From: Clostridiales bacterium
GTDB taxonomy: Bacteria > Bacillota > Clostridia > Oscillospirales > Acutalibacteraceae
Direction: 5' to 3'
Length of the DNA stretch: 64,000 nucleotides
NCBI GenBank assembly: GCA_018364155.1
Contig: JAGZMM010000003.1
Coordinates: 1 to 64,000, forward strand
Both the position numbers and the translations under genes were made by a program. The notes below the pieces were generated by a model. It was not told the origin of the DNA, did not search any database, and saw nothing but the letters and a program-made list of their open reading frames with translations. Positions 45,101 to 50,310 of the stretch are shown piece by piece. The first letter of the stretch is position 1, and the number at the start of each line of letters is the position of its first letter.

Positions 45101-45389
45101 CAAAATCCTCCCGCTCCGATTGGGGAATCAAGACAAAGAGGTAAATGTCATCCCCGTCCAGGTCATAGAGCGCCCAGCCGAAGGCAGATAGCTCCTGCCC
45201 CAGAGCGGCTACGCCCTTTTCGTGGGGAAGCTGCATATATTGGACACCGACTGTGTCAAACCGCTCGTCCAGCAGCGCTGGGACCTGCCCGCCCCATTTT
45301 CTCCGAAGCTCCGCCAGGGTGTCCTGTACGGCCCCGTCATAGTTCAAAATGTCCAGTGCATCCGCTGTGATCTGCGCGAAGTCTGACAT
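42174..45389 (-). CDS. Propeller/FGE-like protein fused to a DUF4241-like domain
   Basis: 1071 aa from the ATG at 45389 (AAAAGGAGG). Order: alpha/beta N-domain of unknown type (1-160); beta-propeller-like repeats (about 225-490, e.g. SLWVGDPYNVTQI, GIAADGLGRVYFSN, LTDGTVVIVTRRD); a formylglycine-generating-enzyme/sulfatase-modifying-factor-like domain (about 545-822: LPTADEWAYLCGG, FPWGDEL, ending CRPMIRVAL) whose usual paired active-site cysteines I cannot place; then from Met831 a DUF4241-like domain (PVQICVVPSEEYGDRYA, FGVDAGMGCIAD, FASGWGDGVYPAYFGYD). The join carries AAAGGACAGAATACT-ATG at 42899, a good internal ribosome site, so a separate 241-aa product is also likely. No signal peptide. 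Confidence 0.82.
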   Translation of the reverse strand: MSDFAQITADALDILNYDGAVQDTLAELRRKWGGQVPALLDERFDTVGVQYMQLPHEKGVAALGQELSAFGWALYDLDGDDIYLFVLIPQSEREDFEALCKQQGRYCRLMKQPGRRWGDHAKERDPGKVMPCEEYTLGDEYDYFFNSLAGDFAAGEWKPQDGENWLNGCVADLRRRPPQVTRAKSLPKLCSLSYSLELDVYGAARSGGSDIGRVLVGKNPANLNWFEPSPIGYNGPPRSLRWIGNSLWVGDPYNVTQIELTHRGTRKDVHNWKLPKDDWGGNYHCGIAADGLGRVYFSNQWYKGTIYRWENGQVTEHPFPLAGYDHLSEAAPVPGTSHVYMIHGVSGKGRIKECLLELEMDTGHCRIAALPGMGEDLKLRWFTKDWLLVQGNGEILSDDFAQLINMTTREVLCIRPGMFGGEKMQHMGMLTDGTVVIVTRRDKVGPVFRYPTDFWGFLRTVGKPRKLEPWREYREGYPNLPFFLPGEEPEQPPDGCDNRSGKGNPLLRPAFNQLSQEEKQTLMQRLAERYDLKFLRLQTFTRWGQQGTTGIFQRDGREFVFVPGDTVTLGWKQFAVGLNQAGQEELDCFFEEMEYAGSTEDFLQKGMAPVRQVAIGPMLVGRKLEEIGWEPAELDDSRLRPDWMESFREFAATGRDSLTLVGHARFERKEDGWQAWLSHPVTYSHLQERLQQQGFSLPTADEWAYLCGGGCRTLFPWGDELDDAMHLHHFEKRGDDRPYDLEVPNFFGLFIAYDPYMREVVKADALTTCGGDGGCNICGGMGPLLGYLPCSPHYKPEMQEDEALNNDYDFCRPMIRVALENDLKQKGQNTMPTTQWMNKYETIKDKLACKIDLDTYFTEKVIGNRTVDTLDIGTVRFPTGAVFASDPLVELEDARPYLQTIPAGTYPVQICVVPSEEYGDRYACVKVVVSDQKPVRYELGMVGNEELDEELEDGEFFGFGVDAGMGCIADIQTQDAFRTYWGKRLKEDEDIDPYNDLFCDLLEDNAKAHPKYQREGGDWLNWTVPGTDCDLPIFASGWGDGVYPAYFGYDVQGKVCGVYVHFIDIAESYDE
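42897..42914 (-). promoter_or_regulatory. Internal ribosome binding site and start for the DUF4241-like domain
   Basis: AAAGGACAGAATACT followed by ATG at 42899 inside the fused frame. It is nearly the same arrangement as the next gene's own start signal (AAAGGAAGAACATCT-ATG at 42154), which argues that this was, or still is, a gene start. Confidence 0.65.
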
Positions 45390-45470
45390 AGGTTGACCTC
45401 CTTTTCGTGAGACTGCTATGGCATCCTTTCTCTCAACGATTCCCAAAATTGCATTGATCCATTTCTGCTT

Positions 45471-45869
45471 TCAGTTACTCCAGCGTTTATAGCTGTCGAT
45501 CTTCCAGCTGTCTTTCTTTTTTATAACTACAAACAGGTATCCGATGCTGCCCATTGTCTCGGTTGTGTTCGGAACAATGACCTCGGCTTTGCGCTGAGTT
45601 TTCACATTGACTGTGACCTTGTCCGGTGCCTCAATTCCAGCATACTGAGGCGGAGAACCAAAACTGTGGGGGTTGCCTGTGTATACCCGCTTTCGGTCGG
45701 TGCAGTAATGCTGAAAAATCGGAAAGTACTGCCTGCAATCTTCTTTATGCCAGTCTGTATCGCGGTCCTTTTGGGACTGTTCCCAAATATTCGTTTCCAA
45801 TGCGTTCATTTTCGTTGCGTATTCCAGTATAAGATTGGTGAGATGCTGCTTTCGTTTCTGTTCCTCCAT
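45471..45869 (-). CDS. NTF2-fold immunity-like protein
   Basis: 132 aa from the ATG at 45869 (AAGGA, 7-nt spacing). The frame is open to 45947, but the upstream ATG has no ribosome site. N-terminal helix (RKQHLTNLILEYATKMN) followed by beta strands ending IGYLFVVIKKKDSWKIDSYKRW, the 'W-x-I-D' ending typical of NTF2-fold immunity proteins of polymorphic toxin systems. More AT-rich than its neighbours. Immunity function is inferred from fold and context. Confidence 0.78.
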   Translation of the reverse strand: MEEQKRKQHLTNLILEYATKMNALETNIWEQSQKDRDTDWHKEDCRQYFPIFQHYCTDRKRVYTGNPHSFGSPPQYAGIEAPDKVTVNVKTQRKAEVIVPNTTETMGSIGYLFVVIKKKDSWKIDSYKRWSN

Positions 45870-45953
45870 AATGCTATCCTTGTATATCAAATAAGCGTCA
45901 ATAGGTTTCGTAAATAACTTGCGGGTTCTGCTCAAATTTCTCATCAAAGGATA

Positions 45954-46295
45954 CTAGCAGATAGAGCTCTCCAGCCGGGGAATCCCCGTATCATCCCCCA
46001 GAGCGAAGGCGCCGTAGCTCCTGCCTTTGTCTAGTATCACATTGGCCAGTAAAAGGCCAGAGAAATCTTCATCAGGGAGCTCTTTGTGCAAAATCTTGTG
46101 GGCCTGATCGTCCAGTTCTTCCAGCTGATCAGCCAGCCTACGCCAAAACTCCAGCGACAGCACCTCATCCTCGGTGTAGGCTGTGCAGCTGACATGGAAT
46201 TCCTGTTCAGCACGGTGTGCCACAAAAGAGACTCCATGTGTTTCTGCTTCCCAGCTGTCCGTATCCCACAAAGACAGCCATTCGTTCTTTGTCAT
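45954..46295 (-). CDS. Hypothetical acidic protein in the immunity-like array
   Basis: 113 aa; AAGGA lies 8 nt before the ATG. Acidic, with an N-terminal Trp-rich segment (NEWLSLWDTDSWEAE) and a C-terminal part SYGAFALGDDTGIPRL that ends abruptly. The size and the place suggest an immunity protein, possibly truncated at the C-terminus, but I do not recognise a family. It is 15 nt downstream of the 47-aa ORF. Confidence 0.68.
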   Translation of the reverse strand: MTKNEWLSLWDTDSWEAETHGVSFVAHRAEQEFHVSCTAYTEDEVLSLEFWRRLADQLEELDDQAHKILHKELPDEDFSGLLLANVILDKGRSYGAFALGDDTGIPRLESSIC

Positions 46296-46310
46296 TATTC
46301 TGATCCTTCC

Positions 46311-46454
46311 TCAGTCCTCAAACGCACCCTTGATCCTGCCGTTGAGATACCGGCCAGGGTCCGCGATGAACGCCTCCCACTTGGCCAGCGGGTGAAACTT
46401 CTCATGCTCAATGTCCAAATACCACTGCTTTTTATCCCTGGGGCTCCTTTTCAT
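46311..46454 (-). CDS. 47-aa ORF translationally coupled to the 460-aa gene
   Basis: ATG at 46454 overlaps the upstream stop as ATGA, with AGGAA 9 nt before it. Basic start (MKRSPRDKKQWYLDIEHEKF), then WEAFIADPGRYLNGRIKGAFED. Too short to assign. It could be a genuine small protein or the surviving 3' end of an immunity or toxin-tip gene. The longer frame to 46577 is a shadow of the upstream gene. Confidence 0.55.
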   Translation of the reverse strand: MKRSPRDKKQWYLDIEHEKFHPLAKWEAFIADPGRYLNGRIKGAFED

Positions 46455-47833
46455 CGAAAAATTTCCTGATACCGCTTCTTCCATTGTGCTGGGGCCGCTT
46501 GGATGACCTTGCTGCCGCCGTTCTTGGACGCCTGTCCCCAGATGGCCCAAAGCACACCTCGCCAGAGATGGTCCCACGCTTTTTTATCCCGTTTTTCTTC
46601 TGCAGGCAGATAGTCCTGAAGATGGGCTTTGACATCCAACAGGGCATCCAGGCTCTCCTCATTGGCAATCAGGGTACGCAGCTCCTTGGCGGGTTTCAGT
46701 TCCTGCATGGACTCAACGCCGTAGAGCAGCACCGGTATAGACTGGGCGGTAAACCCAAATTTTTTGAACAGGGCGTGGAGGAACTTCTCTTGCAGGGAGG
46801 AGTGCTCATCGTCGCACAGATCCAGATAGTCACACACCAGCGGCCACCACGCAGGCCCCTCCAGCCCCAGGGCGTATACAGCGAAGGAGCCGGGCATGGC
46901 GCACAGCTCATCGGAGAGATTGTTGTACCACTCAAATTTCCTCATGGCCAGCCGCGCATATCGCTCTATCTTGCTATAAAGTTCGGGATACTGCACTGCG
47001 CAGGCAAACAGCTGATTGACGCCCTTTTTGGGTAGGCCGGGGATCGGCAGATAACTCTTTTCTGGCCCACGAAACTCCACCGAGTAGCTGCGGGGAAATT
47101 CCGGCTGTTCCAGCACCGCGCACAGATAGTCCAGCACCTCCCCGTAGCAGCCCGAAGTAGCGTCCTTGGCAGTGATGCGGATGGTGGCGAAGGCGTCATT
47201 GGCTGAGGCGGTGAGATGCTCCGTCTTATGGCGTTGGATGTTCCCCGGCAGCTTGCCAGTTCCGCTCATTTTCAGTTCTTTTACCATATCAGGGCGAAGC
47301 TGGGACACCAAGCTAAAATAGTGCTTTGTCGTAACGCTTTCATAGCTGGCTCCATGGACGGTACAACACACTGCTACATAGCAGGTGAAGCGGAGCAGCG
47401 GTTCGTCCACATCCGCCGGCCGCAGCTTCGGGGAAACCGTACAGGGCGGATATGCCGCAAAAAAGTCCTCCTTTTCTCCAGCCTCAAAGTACCGCCCCTG
47501 CACTTTCGCTTTTATGTACTGTGTCAGCTGGTAGCAAATTTCCTGCCAGCCCACCAGCTGACGCAATGCGTCGCAGAAAGCAACGGCATTTTTATAGGGA
47601 AATTTTATCAAGGGCTGTTTGGACAGATAGCGGTCAAGAAGTTGACCAGGGAGGAATTGGGTCCCGTTGTGGTTGCGCACCACCGTCGGGTAGTCGGAGT
47701 GATTTTCTCTGGCAGTGTTATCCAGAATATCTTGGATACAGAGATCCGCTTCCATCAGCACCGCTGGATCAGTATCCGGTTTATGGATTAGATGGTATCG
47801 GCCATGCACGCCATCTCGTTTTGGTAAATTCAT
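46451..47833 (-). CDS. Unknown 460-aa protein heading the immunity-like array
   Basis: 460 aa from the ATG at 47833 (GAGGTG site); the frame is open further, through the tandem terminators, which is not plausible. Mixed alpha/beta, no signal peptide or membrane segment, no motif I can name; recognisable blocks are YHLIHKPDTDPAV, FPYKNAVAFCDALRQLVGWQE and GSFAVYALGLEGPAWW. Encoded directly downstream of the tetR terminators and coupled to the 47-aa ORF. A DUF-type protein associated with polymorphic-toxin neighbourhoods is my best guess, at low certainty. Confidence 0.7.
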   Translation of the reverse strand: MNLPKRDGVHGRYHLIHKPDTDPAVLMEADLCIQDILDNTARENHSDYPTVVRNHNGTQFLPGQLLDRYLSKQPLIKFPYKNAVAFCDALRQLVGWQEICYQLTQYIKAKVQGRYFEAGEKEDFFAAYPPCTVSPKLRPADVDEPLLRFTCYVAVCCTVHGASYESVTTKHYFSLVSQLRPDMVKELKMSGTGKLPGNIQRHKTEHLTASANDAFATIRITAKDATSGCYGEVLDYLCAVLEQPEFPRSYSVEFRGPEKSYLPIPGLPKKGVNQLFACAVQYPELYSKIERYARLAMRKFEWYNNLSDELCAMPGSFAVYALGLEGPAWWPLVCDYLDLCDDEHSSLQEKFLHALFKKFGFTAQSIPVLLYGVESMQELKPAKELRTLIANEESLDALLDVKAHLQDYLPAEEKRDKKAWDHLWRGVLWAIWGQASKNGGSKVIQAAPAQWKKRYQEIFR

Positions 47834-47857
47834 AACAAACACCTCATTTCCCATAAC

Positions 47858-47904
47858 AAAAAAGCCCCGCGCGGTACTGTCGCAAAGACAGGTTAACGCA
47901 GGGC
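47858..47904 (-). terminator. Terminator between tetR and the immunity-like array
   Basis: GCCCTGCG/CGCGGGGC outer stem (one U-G pair) enclosing CTGTC/GACAG, followed on the minus strand by TTTTTT. It lies only 25 nt before the 460-aa gene's ATG. Confidence 0.78.
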
Positions 47905-47924
47905 AAAAAAGGCCGCACAAAGCC

Positions 47925-47952
47925 AAAAGCCGCTTGCAGCGAACCGGCTTTT
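47925..47952 (-). terminator. Second hairpin downstream of tetR
   Basis: AAAAGCCG/CGGCTTTT with a 12-nt loop, in tandem with the hairpin at 47858-47904. Confidence 0.6.
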
Positions 47953-48023
47953 TCAGTGTTTACAAATATTTGTTTGCTTTGTACCCTGACAGGGAATCGC
48001 CGTTCATTTCTGTGCATCATCTT

Positions 48024-48641
48024 TCACTCTATTCGTTCTCTCGCCCGCTGCATCTCATCCAGCAGGGCATTGATCTGAAACTCCACCATATTCTCCGCTA
48101 CCTCTGGAAACAGAAAGGGCATCGTATCTGGAATAGCCTTGTAAACCATCATCATAGAAAGGGCCAGATTGCCAAACAAGCGCGGATCAATGCTGCCCAT
48201 GGGAAGGCCAAAAATCGTGAGCAAACCGCGATACAATTTGATCTGATTCTCGCGGAAAGTCTGAAAGTTTTCTTGGGAGAGACAACGGTAAACCTCTTGT
48301 TCCTCCTCGATGGACAGCACGGCAACGCCGCTTTTTGCACCATAGCAACAGGTCACCAAAAAGGTCCTGACTCCCTCCCGCCAGCTCAGAGAAGGATCGT
48401 CCATCAGCTGCTGCGCGTATTGCAGAAGCTTAGGCTGCTGATACCGCAGCGCCTGCAATACCAGTTCTTCCTTGGAGGAAAAGAATGTATAGAAAAAGGT
48501 CTTGGAGATGCCCACTTTTCTACACAGAACATCAATGCTGCTGTGAATCAGCCCACGGTCTACAATGCACTGGATCACGGTGGTCAGCAGGGCTTCCCGT
48601 ACCTGTTCCCGCTCCTGTTCTGAATAGGCTTTTCGCGACAT
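48024..48641 (-). CDS. TetR-family transcriptional regulator
   Basis: 205 aa; AAAGAGG lies 9 nt upstream. N-terminal HTH typical of TetR: REQVREALLTTVIQCIV, then DVLCRKVGISKTFFYTFFSSKEEL (recognition helix). The C-terminal ligand domain is divergent. It lies between the secreted head protein and the immunity-like array, same strand, and is closed by two terminators. The palindrome at 49813-49827 is a candidate operator. Upstream of its own start is AAATAC-N15-GTATTT, a second candidate. Confidence 0.9.
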   Translation of the reverse strand: MSRKAYSEQEREQVREALLTTVIQCIVDRGLIHSSIDVLCRKVGISKTFFYTFFSSKEELVLQALRYQQPKLLQYAQQLMDDPSLSWREGVRTFLVTCCYGAKSGVAVLSIEEEQEVYRCLSQENFQTFRENQIKLYRGLLTIFGLPMGSIDPRLFGNLALSMMMVYKAIPDTMPFLFPEVAENMVEFQINALLDEMQRARERIE

Positions 48642-48857
48642 GTCTTTCTGCCTCTTTCCAGATCATATAAAATACAAAAACAAAAATTAGTATTTATATT
48701 ATAAGTGAGAGCGACGAAAGATGCAATTCTCTTCCTGTAATTTTTTTGTGAATTTACGCCGCTGCGGAAGCTTCTCCAGTCTATTTCTTTGTTTAAGCGA
48801 TGCAGAATTTATTCCAAAATAAAAAACAGTTCGGCTTCTCCTTTTCGCCGCCTAAAG
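48642..48857. other. AT-rich tetR upstream region
   Basis: No gene supported. It contains a TATAAT on the minus strand (in CTTATAATATAAATAC) and the inverted repeat AAATAC-N15-GTATTT (about 48672-48698), a plausible tetR promoter/operator. Confidence 0.45.
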
Positions 48858-48907
48858 AAAAGTAAGAAGCACCTTTGCAAACAGCTGCAAAGGTGCTTCT
48901 TACTTTT
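48858..48907. terminator. 22-bp perfect hairpin terminator
   Basis: Two perfectly complementary 22-nt arms with a 6-nt loop; on the minus strand the T-rich arm end continues as CTTTTCTTTAG. It lies 60 nt after the secreted head gene. Its length is unusual for a simple terminator. Confidence 0.85.
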
Positions 48908-48968
48908 GAAAGAGCCGAGAATCCGAACAATGATCAGCTCCGTTTGCTATACGAGAAAACCAATGAAC

Positions 48969-49784
48969 TCAGCGATATCGGATTTGGATGGACAGATCAA
49001 CAAATGCAAGAAAATCATAATAATAGACCGGATCACCCACTCCATATTCTTTTAACAAGATACCGCAACGATCTGTTCCGTTGTCGCTCGTATAAGGCTG
49101 TAAGACAGCGTCTGTAATATCCAAGACTGGATCGACGCCGTTGCCAAATCTTACATAATACTCTCCAACAGAGGAAGGAGTGGTAGCAAAAACGTTTGCA
49201 TTTGCAGCAAAGTCGTCAAAAGACAGGTTCGACGGTTCCTCATACAGGACATGGGCACCCACTGGAACCACACAGTCATCCGGCATAGTGGCTCGCTCCG
49301 CCCAATAACTGTCGAGTGTCATCGCAAAGGTGGCGTCCACCAAATTATCCGGTGTGATGTAACTAGGAACATCAAATGTCACCCAAGTATAGCATTCACC
49401 ATATTCCGGTGCAATACCGCCTGTGATATTGTCATTGGTACCAGCGAGATTCCCCACCAGCCAAGCATCCTCCGGCGGCGCCAGATCCAACGATGCGACC
49501 GTACCTGCATTGTAATTAGCAATATCCACCGTGGTTTCATTGGACGTCAAGTCCACCCACTGACCATTCACCAGTTCGTGAACCGGGCGCTGATAGATAA
49601 CCGCCATTTTGCTACCGTCCGACATTTGATATTGTTTGACATTTTCTTCCCGCAGCTCGATGATCTCATGGACAATCTGCGCTTCTTGCTCTTCTTGGGC
49701 AAAGGCCATCATGGGACAGACTTGCAGCAGCATAGCTACCACAAGAACCAGCGCAACCCACTTTCCTTTTTTGCACGTTTTCAT
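48969..49784 (-). CDS. Secreted head-only RHS-like protein
   Basis: 271 aa; AAAGGAGG is 7 nt before the ATG. Signal peptide 1-29 (VALVLVVAMLLQ core, MMAFA-Q). Residues about 40-85 (REENVKQYQM...YQRPVHELVNGQWVDL) match the head signature of the giant RHS protein at the left edge of the window (...YSEPVHYQTEEGSWEEID). The rest (about 130-271) looks like a DNRLRE-type domain ending YYYDFLAFVDLSIQIRY. Then it stops: no YD repeats. It may be the remnant of a larger RHS gene or a genuine short secreted protein. Strong promoter with a palindromic operator upstream. Confidence 0.82.
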   Translation of the reverse strand: MKTCKKGKWVALVLVVAMLLQVCPMMAFAQEEQEAQIVHEIIELREENVKQYQMSDGSKMAVIYQRPVHELVNGQWVDLTSNETTVDIANYNAGTVASLDLAPPEDAWLVGNLAGTNDNITGGIAPEYGECYTWVTFDVPSYITPDNLVDATFAMTLDSYWAERATMPDDCVVPVGAHVLYEEPSNLSFDDFAANANVFATTPSSVGEYYVRFGNGVDPVLDITDAVLQPYTSDNGTDRCGILLKEYGVGDPVYYYDFLAFVDLSIQIRYR

Positions 49785-49812
49785 TTCACTACCTCCTTTG
49801 TTTTTGTGTAAT

Positions 49813-49827
49813 GTGAACCAGGTTCAC
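49813..49827 (-). promoter_or_regulatory. Perfect palindromic operator
   Basis: GTGAACC-A-GGTTCAC, 7-bp perfect arms, placed four bases downstream of the -10 box and so over the start point. The neighbouring TetR regulator is the obvious candidate to bind it. Confidence 0.65.
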
Positions 49828-49831
49828 GTCA

Positions 49832-49860
49832 ATCGTATTCTTTTTCCATATCCCTGTCAA
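49832..49860 (-). promoter_or_regulatory. Promoter of the secreted head gene
   Basis: Minus strand TTGACA (49855-49860), 17-nt spacer, TACGAT (49832-49837). Confidence 0.75.
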
Positions 49861-50119
49861 CCCTTCCGGAAGATAATTACTTCATAAAGATCATGCTGTT
49901 TTTTCTACGATATGGTATTAATGGAGATTATCTATACATCTTTTCAGTATTTATTACGGCTGAATTCCTTTTATTTACTATTTGAAATATATAAAGAATA
50001 CAAATCGTGACGGATATCCGCAAACACCAGCAAGCATGATTTTATTATGAGAAGATTTTCTAAATTTTGCTCACATATTCGAGGATTCTGCACACAAACT
50101 TAGAAATCATTTTTCCGGC
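49861..50119. other. AT-rich intergenic stretch
   Basis: Divergent region between the head gene and the nitrilase gene. Clearly AT-rich, no gene supported. Confidence 0.4.
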
Positions 50120-50148
50120 TTGACAGGAATTTTTCATAAGCGTATGAT
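50120..50148 (+). promoter_or_regulatory. Promoter of the nitrilase-domain gene
   Basis: TTGACA (50120-50125), 17-nt spacer, TATGAT (50143-50148). Predicted start near 50155, only a few bases before the terminator hairpin. Confidence 0.8.
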
Positions 50149-50161
50149 TAGGGCAGAAAGC

Positions 50162-50196
50162 AAGGGCGCTGCGAAGAAGCAGCGCCCTTTGTTTTT
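50162..50196 (+). terminator. Promoter-proximal terminator (leader attenuator)
   Basis: AAGGGCGCTGC/GCAGCGCCCTT, 6-nt loop, then TGTTTTT. It begins within about 10 nt of the predicted transcription start, so most transcripts should end after about 40 nt unless it is overridden. No other gene on this strand could use it. Confidence 0.8.
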
Positions 50197-50310
50197 ACAG
50201 GGTACCCAATACCAACACCGAAAGGGGGATTTTTTCAGCCCGATTATATCTGGCAGGCAATGAAGCCGACTGTGGTTTCGTTGCCGTTTTGTTTTTTGGA
50301 GGGAATCGTC

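Noticed and set aside
45870..45947. Longer N-terminus for the NTF2-fold protein
   Set aside because: The upstream ATG lacks a ribosome site, while Met27 has AAGGA at ideal spacing and a typical family start.
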